Positions 34,003 to 43,165 of a DNA stretch of 50,446 nucleotides are shown in pieces. Source of the stretch: an uncultured Allomuricauda sp. (lineage in GTDB: Bacteria > Bacteroidota > Bacteroidia > Flavobacteriales > Flavobacteriaceae); NCBI RefSeq assembly GCF_937884665.1, contig NZ_CAKZYF010000031.1, positions 1-50,446 on the forward strand. The letters are read 5' to 3'. A program made the position numbers and the translations under genes. The notes beneath the pieces are model-generated. The model was not told the DNA's origin. It saw only the letters and a list, made by a program, of their open reading frames with translations, and made no database searches. Within the stretch, counting starts at the first letter, position 1, and each line of letters begins with the position of its first letter.

Positions 34003-34917
34003 ATGCAAGAAAATTACTTGGCAAAATGGCTTAATGGTGAACTTTCTGAGGAGGAACTGGCAAAGTTCAAATCTTCGGAGGAATACGCTTCTTATGAAAA
34101 GCTGGAGAGGATTTCATCTTCTCTCAGAGCTCCAGAGTTTGATGTGGAGTCTGAACTGGAAAAGTTGAAAAAAGACCATATTGCCGAACCCGACAAAGTA
34201 CGACCTTTACAACCCTACGGGAAATTTCTTCGTATTGCTGCCGCAATACTGGTTTTAATCGCAGGTTCTTATTTCTATTTGAATCTTTCCAAGACATCAT
34301 ATTCCAGCCCACTGGCAGAGCGCACGGAAGCAATCCTTCCAGATAATTCCGAAGTCTTTTTGAATGCTGGTTCCAAAATCTCTTTCAGTAAAAAGAATTG
34401 GGAAAACAAGAGGGAAATTGATTTGGAAGGCGAAGCTTTTTTCAAAGTTGCTAAAGGGAAAAAGTTTACGGTTTCCACCTCCCAGGGCATAGTATCGGTT
34501 TTGGGCACTCAGTTCAATGTGGAAGATAGAAAAGATTTCTTTGAAGTAAGTTGTTACGAAGGCCTAGTGCAAGTCCAGTTTCAAGATATTGAAAAGCAAC
34601 TTCCCGCCGGCACCTCTTTTTTGGTGATTGACGGCAGGGTCGTGGAAAGTTCCGATCCAACCACTCTAGAACCCTCTTGGATAAAACTCGAAAGTTCTTT
34701 CAAAGGTATTCCATTGCGCTATGTATTGAGAGAACTGGAAAGACAATATGATATTTCTGTAGAAACAAAAAATGTAGATACCCGTTTACTTTTTACGGGC
34801 TCCTTTAGCAACACAGACTTAAAAATGGCGTTAAAAAGTATAGCTACCCCATCGCGAATACAATTCAAAACCGAGGGTGATAATGTACTTTTCTATGTCG
34901 AGGACACGCTTCAGTAA
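34003..34917 (+). CDS. FecR-type anti-sigma factor
   Basis: A 304-residue inner-membrane protein. A cytoplasmic N-terminal 72 residues (LAKWLNGELSEEELAKF is the sigma-binding start) precedes one TM helix at about 75-94. The periplasmic FecR domain is at about 105-205 (LPDNSEVFLNAGSKISF, EIDLEGEAFFKVAKGKKFTV, TQFNVE). The C-terminal DUF4974-like/STN-like part is at about 230-300 (SSFKGIPLRYVLRELERQYDISV). It holds the ECF sigma until the receptor's STN domain signals. The gene end overlaps the receptor start region by 23 bp. Confidence 0.92.
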   Translation: MQENYLAKWLNGELSEEELAKFKSSEEYASYEKLERISSSLRAPEFDVESELEKLKKDHIAEPDKVRPLQPYGKFLRIAAAILVLIAGSYFYLNLSKTSYSSPLAERTEAILPDNSEVFLNAGSKISFSKKNWENKREIDLEGEAFFKVAKGKKFTVSTSQGIVSVLGTQFNVEDRKDFFEVSCYEGLVQVQFQDIEKQLPAGTSFLVIDGRVVESSDPTTLEPSWIKLESSFKGIPLRYVLRELERQYDISVETKNVDTRLLFTGSFSNTDLKMALKSIATPSRIQFKTEGDNVLFYVEDTLQ

Positions 34918-37462
34918 GCTTAAACTACGCTGCTTTACCCTTGCTTTACTTTTTGCTTTTTTTTTGAAAGCGCAAGTAACAGAGAAAACCTCGCAACCTG
35001 TTTCGATGCTTATCAAAGCATTGGAAGAGAAGTACAATATAAAGTTTTCGTTTATAAACAAGGATATCGACCCGCTTTTTGTCGATGTCCCAGAATCCAT
35101 TGCCACGCTAGACGGCATTATCTCCTATCTGGAAACACGGTTCCAAATCAAAATTGAGAAACTTGATGCGCGCTATTATACCATTGCCGCACAAAGTTTG
35201 GTCAACATTTGTGGAACCGTACTTGATAATTTTGCCGAGAATACCGTTCCAGGGGCCACGGTAGAAGTTTTAGGTTCAGAGATAGCACTGACAACCGATT
35301 CGCAGGGAAAGTTCTCTCTTGAGGATATTCCCCGAAAAGCATCCCTTAAAATCAGGTATTTGGGATATGTAACGCAATATATTTCCGTGGAAGAAGTCAT
35401 TTTAAAACAGGATTGTCCGAAAATATTGATGGCCCAAAACTATCAACAATTAAAAGAGGTGATCGTCTATAAATTTCTAACTACCGGTATTCTTAAAGAA
35501 GCTGATGCCAGCATTACGTTGAACACTGCCGATTTTGGAATCTTACCGGGACTTATTGAACCCGATGTGCTACAGACAGTGCAGGCGCTACCTGGAATTA
35601 AAAGTATTGATGAAACCGTTTCGGATATCAACGTTAGAGGAGGGACCAATGACCAAAACCTCATTCTTTGGAACGGCATCAAGATGTACCAGTCCGGTCA
35701 TTTTTTTGGGCTTATCTCTGCCTTTAACCCATATTTGACGGATAAGGTGACCCTTATTAAGAATGGAACCCCTCCGAGTTACGGAGATGGGGTCAGCAGT
35801 GTCATCCAGATGGAAACCAATAACGAAATATCCGATACGTTCTTCGGAGGGGCCGGTTTTAATTTTATAAGTGGTGATATTTATGGGCAACTCCCCATAA
35901 CAGATGATGTGGCGTTCCAATTTTCAGCGCGACGGTCCACTACAGATTTTCTGAACACACCTACCTACGATCGCTTTTTTGATAGGGCTTTTCAGGACAG
36001 CGAAGTTTTGGATCAAAACAATACGAGGTTGAATCAGGCTTTCGGGAGAGAAGAAAACTTTTTATTTTATGATTTTACCGCGAAAGTACTGTATGACATC
36101 AATCAAGACCATAAACTGCGCCTGAATTTCATCAATATCAACAATGACCTGATTTTTGAGGAGACCAATTTAGATACCAATGAAACCACAAACAGTATCT
36201 TGGACCAGACGAATCTTTCTTTGGGAGCTGAACTATCCAGTAAGTGGAGCAATAGGTTTTCGAGCCATTTGAACGTCTACTATACACGGTATAATTTGGA
36301 CGCCCAAAACCTCTTTGCCAATCAAATACAGCTGCTTTTGCAAAACAACCGCGTAGTTGAGACCGCTGCGAAGCTGAATACCGATTACCGCATTTCCAAA
36401 AATATGTATTGGAGCAATGGATATCAGTTTATTGAAACTGGCATCCGAAATACCACTGATGTAACCCAACCTTCATTCGCCAGTGACATAAAGGGTGTTA
36501 TCCGCATACACGCTCCACACTCTGAGGTATCTTATGCCACGGAGAACAGACACTTTATTGGAAGGATAGGGGCGCGGGTAAATTATATTGAGAACTTGGC
36601 CACTTTTTCCAAATTTTTAGTGGAGCCAAGACTCAACGTGAATTTTAGGTTGGCAAATTATCTTCGGGGTCAAGTTCTTGGCGAGTTCAAAAGTCAGACC
36701 ACCAATCAGGTCGTGGACTTAGAACAAAATTTTTTGGGTATTGAAAAAAGGCGATGGGTCCTATCGGATGACAATACCCTTCCCATCACCCAAAGCAAGC
36801 AAATATCCGTTGGCATCAACTATGAAAAAAACGACCTATATTTTGGGCTTGAAGGATTTTACAAAAGGGTCGACGGCATAAGCACAAGTACCCAAGGTTT
36901 TCAGAACGAGAATCAATTTAATGGTGAAATTGGCCTTTATGATGTGCGTGGAGTGGAACTGCTCATCAATAAAAGGGGGCTGGACTATAGTACTTGGTTC
37001 AGCTATACATACAATAAAAACGATTATACTTTTGATTCAATTCTCCCAAATCGTTTTCCCAACAACCTAGACATTCGCCATACCCTTACGTTTGCCGGTA
37101 CGTACACTTATAAAAATCTTAAATTGGGATTGGGAGTCAATTACAGGACAGGTAGACCCTTTACTGAGCCCTTGGAAGGGGACGAGGCACTGAACACTTC
37201 TGTATTTCCGGCACAAATCAATTATCAAAATGCCAATTCAAGTAGACTTCCTGGCTATTTTCGCGCCGATGCTTCCGCCACTTATCAATTCAATCTTGGT
37301 CGTCGGGTAAAAGCCAATACGGGACTATCGGTGTTGAACATCACGGATAGAAAAAACATTCTGAACACCTACTATCGGGTTGCCGAGGACAATCAGATTG
37401 AAACGGTAGAGAATATTTCTTTAGGAATTACACCAAATCTAAGCTTTCGCGTCAGCTTTTAA
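34895..37462 (+). CDS. TonB-dependent receptor with STN and carboxypeptidase-like domains
   Basis: An 855-residue outer-membrane receptor. Signal peptide at 1-27 (CFTLALLFAFFLKAQ), STN signalling domain at about 38-98 (LIKALEEKYNIKFSFINKD), CarboxypepD_reg-like beta domain at about 103-182 (ICGTVLDNFAENTVPGATVE), plug at about 205-330 (ALPGIKSIDETVSDINVRGG), then a 22-strand-type barrel ending LSFRVSF. No SusD gene is adjacent, so this is not a standard polysaccharide locus. The ligand is unknown. In-frame starts at 34877 (GTG) and 34883 exist; 34895 gives the cleanest signal peptide. Its TAA overlaps the convergent blh stop by 4 bp. Confidence 0.92.
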   Translation: MSRTRFSKLKLRCFTLALLFAFFLKAQVTEKTSQPVSMLIKALEEKYNIKFSFINKDIDPLFVDVPESIATLDGIISYLETRFQIKIEKLDARYYTIAAQSLVNICGTVLDNFAENTVPGATVEVLGSEIALTTDSQGKFSLEDIPRKASLKIRYLGYVTQYISVEEVILKQDCPKILMAQNYQQLKEVIVYKFLTTGILKEADASITLNTADFGILPGLIEPDVLQTVQALPGIKSIDETVSDINVRGGTNDQNLILWNGIKMYQSGHFFGLISAFNPYLTDKVTLIKNGTPPSYGDGVSSVIQMETNNEISDTFFGGAGFNFISGDIYGQLPITDDVAFQFSARRSTTDFLNTPTYDRFFDRAFQDSEVLDQNNTRLNQAFGREENFLFYDFTAKVLYDINQDHKLRLNFININNDLIFEETNLDTNETTNSILDQTNLSLGAELSSKWSNRFSSHLNVYYTRYNLDAQNLFANQIQLLLQNNRVVETAAKLNTDYRISKNMYWSNGYQFIETGIRNTTDVTQPSFASDIKGVIRIHAPHSEVSYATENRHFIGRIGARVNYIENLATFSKFLVEPRLNVNFRLANYLRGQVLGEFKSQTTNQVVDLEQNFLGIEKRRWVLSDDNTLPITQSKQISVGINYEKNDLYFGLEGFYKRVDGISTSTQGFQNENQFNGEIGLYDVRGVELLINKRGLDYSTWFSYTYNKNDYTFDSILPNRFPNNLDIRHTLTFAGTYTYKNLKLGLGVNYRTGRPFTEPLEGDEALNTSVFPAQINYQNANSSRLPGYFRADASATYQFNLGRRVKANTGLSVLNITDRKNILNTYYRVAEDNQIETVENISLGITPNLSFRVSF

Positions 37463-38364
37463 GCTTCATCTTCCAACTTGGACATTACAATTACGTGGGG
37501 AAAAGTAATTGCCGCCAAAAAGAAAATCAAAATCGATATCATATTAAAAGATCGGTCTTTTAGGAACCATAAAAGTAAAAACAGTCCTAGTACGGATATC
37601 GCCCAATATAAAAAGGATTCCTTGACATATAACTTGAAGGTTTTCCAATTGGAGATTCCATATAGATAATCCATTTGGTCCTTTAAAGAAGGAATACTGT
37701 GCCAAATAATAAAGTAGATACAAAAACCCCAAAGTAATGAGGCTGTCTTGAAAATGATAAAAAACACCAGGAGGATAAAAAATTCTTCCAAAACATTACT
37801 GGTAATACGCTGTTTCAAAAAATAAAACCCTCCAAGTATAAAAAGTAGAGCTCCCAAAGCGATTAAGCAATAGTCCAAAACAGATTTGGAAAGTCCCATT
37901 CCCATAATCTCCTCTAGAACCAGGAGTACTTGTTCACTCTGAAAACTGAAAACCATGAACAAAATAAATAATCCATAAATCGTGAACAAAATGGTGTTCC
38001 AGATCGAGTAGGACACTATTTTCTTTCGCAAATGTTGTTCCCCAAAATGATAACCACTGATTACAATAAATGTAATCAAGGCTAAAATGGGAAAATAGAA
38101 GAATAGGACCAAAATGGCCAACACTACCGAAATATAACTGAGCAACACCTTGAACATAGACGATTTAGAATCCGATTTGGTAATGGTACGAATCAATCTA
38201 ATATCGTTTGATCCATGTAAAATTCCAAAACTCAAAATAAGGATGTAAGCGACAACGGTCTCCGTTTTTTCCCCAAAATACACGGAAAACCAGAGTGCAA
38301 AAACAGTCGCTACGATCATTCCGCTTTTTAATTTCACAAAATCGAGAGTCTTTTGTTGAATCAT
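37459..38364 (-). CDS. blh: Beta-carotene 15,15'-dioxygenase, Brp/Blh family
   Basis: A 301-residue integral membrane enzyme that cleaves beta-carotene into two retinals, the chromophore of proteorhodopsin. Four conserved His for the iron site: His50 in FGILHGSND, His106 in SGYHFGEQH (with His111), His222 in IIWHSIPS, His290 in TFPHVIV. About eight hydrophobic helices. The gene is divergent from the proteorhodopsin gene, 87 bp apart, as in many marine flavobacteria. No other carotenoid genes are in the window. Confidence 0.93.
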   Translation of the reverse strand: MIQQKTLDFVKLKSGMIVATVFALWFSVYFGEKTETVVAYILILSFGILHGSNDIRLIRTITKSDSKSSMFKVLLSYISVVLAILVLFFYFPILALITFIVISGYHFGEQHLRKKIVSYSIWNTILFTIYGLFILFMVFSFQSEQVLLVLEEIMGMGLSKSVLDYCLIALGALLFILGGFYFLKQRITSNVLEEFFILLVFFIIFKTASLLWGFCIYFIIWHSIPSLKDQMDYLYGISNWKTFKLYVKESFLYWAISVLGLFLLLWFLKDRSFNMISILIFFLAAITFPHVIVMSKLEDEA

Positions 38365-38411
38365 TCAAAAAAAAATATGAACTAATTTATGGAATAATGT
38401 CTAGAATTATT

Positions 38412-38419
38412 TACATTTG
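38412..38419 (+). promoter_or_regulatory. -7 element of the proteorhodopsin promoter
   Basis: TACATTTG matches TAnnTTTG exactly, 33 bp before the proteorhodopsin ATG. The -33 region (TTTATGG near 38386-38392) is a weak match to TTG, which may leave room for an activator. Confidence 0.55.
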
Positions 38420-38451
38420 GTTAAACAAAATTAATTAACTCCTATATATTT

Positions 38452-39198
38452 ATGGAAAATCTTTTAACTTCTTTACCCATGGTGGCTAAAATGGCCACAA
38501 ACGATTATGTAGGCTTTACTTTCTTCGTCGGATGTATGGCCATGATGGCAGCTTCTGCCTTTTTCTTTTTGTCCATGAATGGTTTCGACCGTAAGTGGAG
38601 GGCTTCCATTTTAGTTTCTGGTATCATCACGTTCATTGCCGCGGTTCACTACTGGTATATGCGTGATTACTGGGCTGCTAATGGGGAGTCACCGACCTTT
38701 TTCAGATATGTTGACTGGGTTCTTACCGTACCGTTGATGTGTGTTGAGTTCTACCTCATCTTAAAGGTAGCTGGGGCTAAAAAGTCTCTTATGTGGCGAC
38801 TAATTTTCCTATCTGTTGTTATGCTTGTCACTGGTTACTTTGGCGAAGCGGTTTACAGAGACCAGGCACAAATTTGGGGATTGATTTCCGGAATCGCGTA
38901 CTTCGTAATTGTCTACGATATTTGGTTAGGACAAGCGAAAAAATTGGCGCAAGAAGCAGGAGGCGCAGTATTGCAAGCCCACAAAACCCTATGTTGGTTC
39001 GTCCTTGTGGGATGGGCAATTTATCCAATCGGTTATATGGCAGGAACGCCAGGTTGGTATGAAGGTATTTTTGGCGGTCTAGCTCTTGATGTGGTTTATA
39101 ACATCGGTGACGCCATTAACAAAATTGGATTTGGTTTAGTAGTTTACAATCTTGCCGTTACTGCAACTAAGGCGGAAGAGTCAACAGCAACTGCATAG
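38452..39198 (+). CDS. Proteorhodopsin, green-tuned light-driven H+ pump
   Basis: A 248-residue seven-helix retinal protein. The DTE signature of proton pumps is Asp88, Thr92 and Glu99 in YVDWVLTVPLMCVEFYL. His66 (AAVHYWYMRDY) matches the His that pairs with the primary acceptor, and Lys224 (DAINKIGFGL) binds retinal. The spectral-tuning position (residue 105 in the marker protein) is Met96, which gives green absorption, common in flavobacteria. It is not the NDQ sodium pump or NTQ chloride pump. Retinal comes from the divergent blh product. The gene has its own TACATTTG promoter and ends at a strong terminator. It supplies a proton gradient from light in the inner membrane. Confidence 0.98.
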   Translation: MENLLTSLPMVAKMATNDYVGFTFFVGCMAMMAASAFFFLSMNGFDRKWRASILVSGIITFIAAVHYWYMRDYWAANGESPTFFRYVDWVLTVPLMCVEFYLILKVAGAKKSLMWRLIFLSVVMLVTGYFGEAVYRDQAQIWGLISGIAYFVIVYDIWLGQAKKLAQEAGGAVLQAHKTLCWFVLVGWAIYPIGYMAGTPGWYEGIFGGLALDVVYNIGDAINKIGFGLVVYNLAVTATKAEESTATA

Positions 39199-39229
39199 TT
39201 AAATCCATAGTTTATTTAGTTGGTTATAG

Positions 39230-39255
39230 AAAAGGCCGTGTTATCACGGCCTTTT
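39230..39255. terminator. Bidirectional terminator between proteorhodopsin and argS
   Basis: A perfect 11-bp stem, AAAAGGCCGTG (39230-39240) with CACGGCCTTTT (39245-39255), a 4-base loop, and T-runs on both strands. It serves proteorhodopsin on the plus strand and argS on the minus strand, whose stop is adjacent at 39256. Confidence 0.9.
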
Positions 39256-41034
39256 TTACATTCGTTCGGGAACCTCAATACCCAAAATTTTAAAAGAAGA
39301 TTTGATGACCTCCCCAACTTTTTTGGAAAGTTGCACCCTCAATTGCTTCTTCTCAATATCGGCCTCTCCCAAAATAGTGACTTGTTGATAGAATGAATTG
39401 AATTCTTTGACCAGCTCAAAAATGTAATTGGCAAGCAACGCAGGACTATAGTTTTCAGCAGCAAGTAGTACGGTTTCTGGAAAGTTTTGAAGTGATTTTA
39501 TAAGTTCTTTCTCTTTCTCATGAAGCGCTCCAGGCTTGCCCTTGACTTGTGAGACATTAAAATCAGCCTTTCTCAGAATAGACTGTATCCTAGCATAGGT
39601 ATACTGTATAAAGGGTCCCGTATTACCTTGAAAATCCACAGACTCTTCTGGATCAAAAAGGATACGCTTTTTTGGGTCCACCTTAAGGATAAAATATTTC
39701 AAGGCGGCGAGACCCACCATTTTATACAACTTTTGCTTTTCTTCTTCAGAATACCCATCCAATTTTCCCTGTGCGATCGAAATTTCTTTAGCAGTTTTTG
39801 ACATACTTTCAATTAAGTCGTCCGCATCAACTACCGTCCCTTCGCGACTTTTCATCTTGCCGCTGGGTAAATCCACCATGCCATAACTTAGATGATACAA
39901 CTGCCCGGCCCAATGGAAACCCAATTTCTTAAGGATGAGGAACAACACCTTAAAGTGATAATCCTGTTCGTTACCCACCGTATATACCATACCATTTATA
40001 TCCGGAAAATCTGCGACACGCTGAATAGCGGTACCAATATCTTGGGTCATGTAAACCGCGGTTCCATCAGCACGGAGCACAATTTTCTCGTCCAATCCCT
40101 CCTCACTTAGGTCAATCCAGACACTACCGTCCGCTTTTCTAAAGAAAACACCTTTTTTCAAGCCATCTTCCACGATGTCTTTCCCCAAAAGATAGGTATC
40201 ACTTTCGTAATAAAGCTTGTCAAAATCAACACCCAAATTGGTATAGGTCGTGTTGAACCCAGTATACACCCAACCATTCATCTTTTTCCAAAGACGCACA
40301 ACTTCTTCATCGCCAGCCTCCCACTTACGAAGCATTTCCTGGGCCTCCAAAAGAATGGGGGCTTCCTTTTCCGCGGTGCTGCGCGATTTACCTTGTGCTT
40401 CAAGCTGGGTAATCTCCTTTTTGTAGGCTTTATCAAATGCTACATAATACTTACCCACCAGATGATCGCTCTTTATACCAGAGCTCTCTGGAGTTTCCCC
40501 ATTTCCAAACTTTTGCCAGGCCAACATACTTTTGCAAATGTGTATGCCACGATCGTTAACGATTTGTGATTTATAGACTTTATGGCCCGAAGCTTTTAAA
40601 ATCTCAGCAACTGAATATCCCAACAAATTGTTTCGAATATGCCCTAAATGCAGCGGCTTGTTGGTATTGGGAGAAGAATATTCCACCATTAGGACATTCT
40701 TGCTATCAGCGGGTACGAGGCCATAATTCTCATCCGTTCTGATGGTATCGAACCAATGGAGATAGTATGCATCGGAGACCACAAGATTCAAAAAGCCCTT
40801 CACGACATTGTATTTGTAGATTTCAGCCACATGTTCCTGTAGGTACTCCCCGATTTTGGTTCCAATTTCAACCGGATTTCCTTTGATATAACGCAGCATG
40901 GGAAAAATCACTACGGTAATATCCCCTTCAAAATCCTTTCGGGTAGGTTGCAATTCTACCGTGGGTACATCCACATGGTAGTGCTTTGCCACTCCCCTCT
41001 GAACACTTTCGGTCAATTTGGACGGTAAATCCAT
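39256..41034 (-). CDS. argS: Arginyl-tRNA synthetase
   Basis: A 592-residue class I aminoacyl-tRNA synthetase. The N-terminal ArgRS-specific domain (Add-1) is at about 1-85. The HIGH-type motif is SSPNTNKPLHLGHIRNN, and the substrate segment GTAVYMTQDIGTA is present. The KMSK-like loop is the degenerate form usual in ArgRS (GKMKSREGT). The DALR anticodon-binding domain is at about 470-592. Length is typical. No oddity. Confidence 0.97.
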   Translation of the reverse strand: MDLPSKLTESVQRGVAKHYHVDVPTVELQPTRKDFEGDITVVIFPMLRYIKGNPVEIGTKIGEYLQEHVAEIYKYNVVKGFLNLVVSDAYYLHWFDTIRTDENYGLVPADSKNVLMVEYSSPNTNKPLHLGHIRNNLLGYSVAEILKASGHKVYKSQIVNDRGIHICKSMLAWQKFGNGETPESSGIKSDHLVGKYYVAFDKAYKKEITQLEAQGKSRSTAEKEAPILLEAQEMLRKWEAGDEEVVRLWKKMNGWVYTGFNTTYTNLGVDFDKLYYESDTYLLGKDIVEDGLKKGVFFRKADGSVWIDLSEEGLDEKIVLRADGTAVYMTQDIGTAIQRVADFPDINGMVYTVGNEQDYHFKVLFLILKKLGFHWAGQLYHLSYGMVDLPSGKMKSREGTVVDADDLIESMSKTAKEISIAQGKLDGYSEEEKQKLYKMVGLAALKYFILKVDPKKRILFDPEESVDFQGNTGPFIQYTYARIQSILRKADFNVSQVKGKPGALHEKEKELIKSLQNFPETVLLAAENYSPALLANYIFELVKEFNSFYQQVTILGEADIEKKQLRVQLSKKVGEVIKSSFKILGIEVPERM

Positions 41035-41207
41035 AAAATACTTTTAAGGCAGCAAAACTACATATTTTTTTACCCTTTTATCTGAAGAAGATACCCGTTG
41101 GAAAGACATTAAACCGTAATTTTATAAGAAGCCTAGATACCGATAAAGAAAAAGCAGACAATACAGGGCATTATGGAGATACCAGAATTTGGCCAAAAAC
41201 GAAAAAT

Positions 41208-41633
41208 ATGCTTTTAAACGTATCGTACAACGACAAAAAGATCACAGAAAAAATTGACACGGCGGTAGGCAAGCCTTTTACATTAAAGGAAAGGTGGGCC
41301 ATGGGAGGAATAGGTTCTCCTAAACTGCACATTACCGAGACTAGCCTAGAAATTCAGAATCTATTGGTATTGGACAATAACATCAATACCTGCAACATAG
41401 AAATGCGTCCTAAAGGAATCATCCTTAGGTTTCGTTCCCTTCTGGAGACCTATGCGCTGGTAATTCCCTATTTTAAGTTGACATTGTATAAAGGCGATTT
41501 TGCGGTTTACTCCATTTATCGTGACAGTTACTTTATAAAAGTAAGATCCGATACCAAGGCCATACAAAAGTTCTTTAAAAAAATATTGGATTATAAAGCG
41601 GATAACACGCCAACATCAATAGAGGACCTATGA
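41208..41633 (+). CDS. Hypothetical protein coupled to the SDR gene
   Basis: A 141-residue cytosolic protein with alternating strands and one helix: LKERWAMGGIGSPKLHITET, KGIILRFRSLLETYALVIPY, SIYRDSYFIKVRSDTKAIQK. It has a PH-like or small-barrel look, but I recognise no family. No signal or TM segment. Its TGA overlaps the ATG of the SDR gene by 4 nt (ATGA), so it belongs to that transcription unit. Function not inferable. Confidence 0.6.
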   Translation: MLLNVSYNDKKITEKIDTAVGKPFTLKERWAMGGIGSPKLHITETSLEIQNLLVLDNNINTCNIEMRPKGIILRFRSLLETYALVIPYFKLTLYKGDFAVYSIYRDSYFIKVRSDTKAIQKFFKKILDYKADNTPTSIEDL

Positions 41634-43054
41634 AGATTTTGTTGACCGGCGCAAATGGCTACATTGGGATGCGATTGCTACCCAAGCTCTTGGAAATGGG
41701 ACACGAAGTGGTATGTACTGTAAGAGATGAAAACCGACTTTCCATAGATAAGGAAACGCGCAAAAAGGTGGAGGTCATTGAAATTGATTTCTTGGAAGAA
41801 GTAGTCGCAAACAAGATTCCCAAAGATATCGATGCTGCTTATTTCTTGATTCATCTATTGACGGTGACCACCTAGAATTTTGATGAGCTTGAGGCCCAAG
41901 CCGCACGTAATTTTAATTCCTATGTAAAGCATACCCAAATAAAGCAGGTAATTTATTTGGGTGGTATTGTAAATGATGACAACCTATCAAAACATCTATG
42001 GTCCCGCAAGAATGTAGAGGAAATCCTAAGAAAGGGCGATTTTTCGCTAACGGTTCTGCGTGCTGGAATCATTGTGGGGTCAGGTAGTTCATCCTTTGAA
42101 ATCATCCGTGACCTAAGCGAAAAACTACCCGTAATGGTTACCCCAAAATGGGTACTTACCAAATCCCAGCCCATAGCCATAAGGGATGTGATAAAATTTT
42201 TATTGGGCGTTCTTGGAAATGAAAAGACCTATAGCGATACATTTGATATTGCTGGCCCCGATGTGCTTTCTTATAAGGAAATGCTGCATCAATATGCCGA
42301 GGCCCGTGGTTTTAAGAATTGGATATACACTGTCCCAGTTATGACCCCAAAATTATCCTCCTATTGGCTGTACTTTGTTACTTCAACTTCGTATAAACTG
42401 GCATTGAACCTCGTTGACAGCATGAAAATTGAAGTCATTGCCGAAGATACCCGATTACAAGAATTGTTGGACATCAAACCACATTCGTATAAAGAAGCTA
42501 TTGGGATGGCCTTTAAAAAAATCGAACAAAACTCGGTCATAAGTAGCTGGAAGGACAGTATGGTCAGCGGAAACTTCAATAAAAATCTGGAGAAATACAT
42601 CCAGGTTCCCAAATATGGTGTCTTAAAAGACATCCAAGCCATTCAGGTGGACGATGACATAAAAGCACTGGAAAATATATGGAAAATTGGTGGTGAGACA
42701 GGATGGTATTATGGCGGATGGCTGTGGAAAATCCGCGGTTTTTTAGACAAGCTCAACGGTGGTCCTGGATTACGGAGGGGCCGTACACATCCCGATAAAA
42801 TATTCCCGGGAGATGCTTTGGATTTTTGGAGGGTGCTCTTAGCCGACAAAAAAACCAAACGTCTCTTGCTCTTCGCTGAAATGCGCTTACCTGGAGAAGC
42901 TTGGTTGGAATTCAGAATTGACGAAAACAAGGTACTGCACCAAACCGCCACGTTCCGTCCCAAGGGACTCAAAGGACGCTTATACTGGTATAGCGTGCTG
43001 CCATTTCATTATTTCATTTTTGGCGGTATGATCAGAAATTTGGCCAGAGGCTAG
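41630..43054 (+). pseudogene. SDR-family (NAD(P)-binding, DUF2867-type) gene with an in-frame TAG
   Basis: A 474-codon frame with one TAG at 41873-41875 (codon 82). Before it: MKILLTGANGYIGMRLLPKL, a Rossmann glycine loop, and AAYFLIHLLTVTT. After it, in the same frame: NFDELEAQAARNFNSYV, then QVIYLGGIVND and VLRAGIIVGSGSSSFEIIRD. A C-terminal DUF2867-like domain (HPDKIFPGDALDFWRVL, LLFAEMRLPGEAWLEFRID) closes it. Homologues are intact, so a nonsense mutation (GAG or AAG to TAG) is the simple reading. The second half has an ATG at 41957 but would lack the cofactor loop. Real decay, population polymorphism or sequence error are all possible. Confidence 0.8.
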
Positions 43055-43165
43055 TTTTATATAATTCCTTTTGGTTATAAAATCAAGTTAAATTCGTCAT
43101 AGTACAAGCAACCCTTTACTTACATTTGATGTCATTATGTTGGGAGCAACATTAAAAACGAACCC

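Noticed and set aside
34877..34894. Earlier GTG/ATG starts for the TonB receptor
   Set aside because: They would put extra residues before a good signal peptide; possible but less natural than 34895.
38452..39198. Sodium- or chloride-pumping rhodopsin
   Set aside because: The motif is DTE, not NDQ or NTQ, so a proton pump is the right call.
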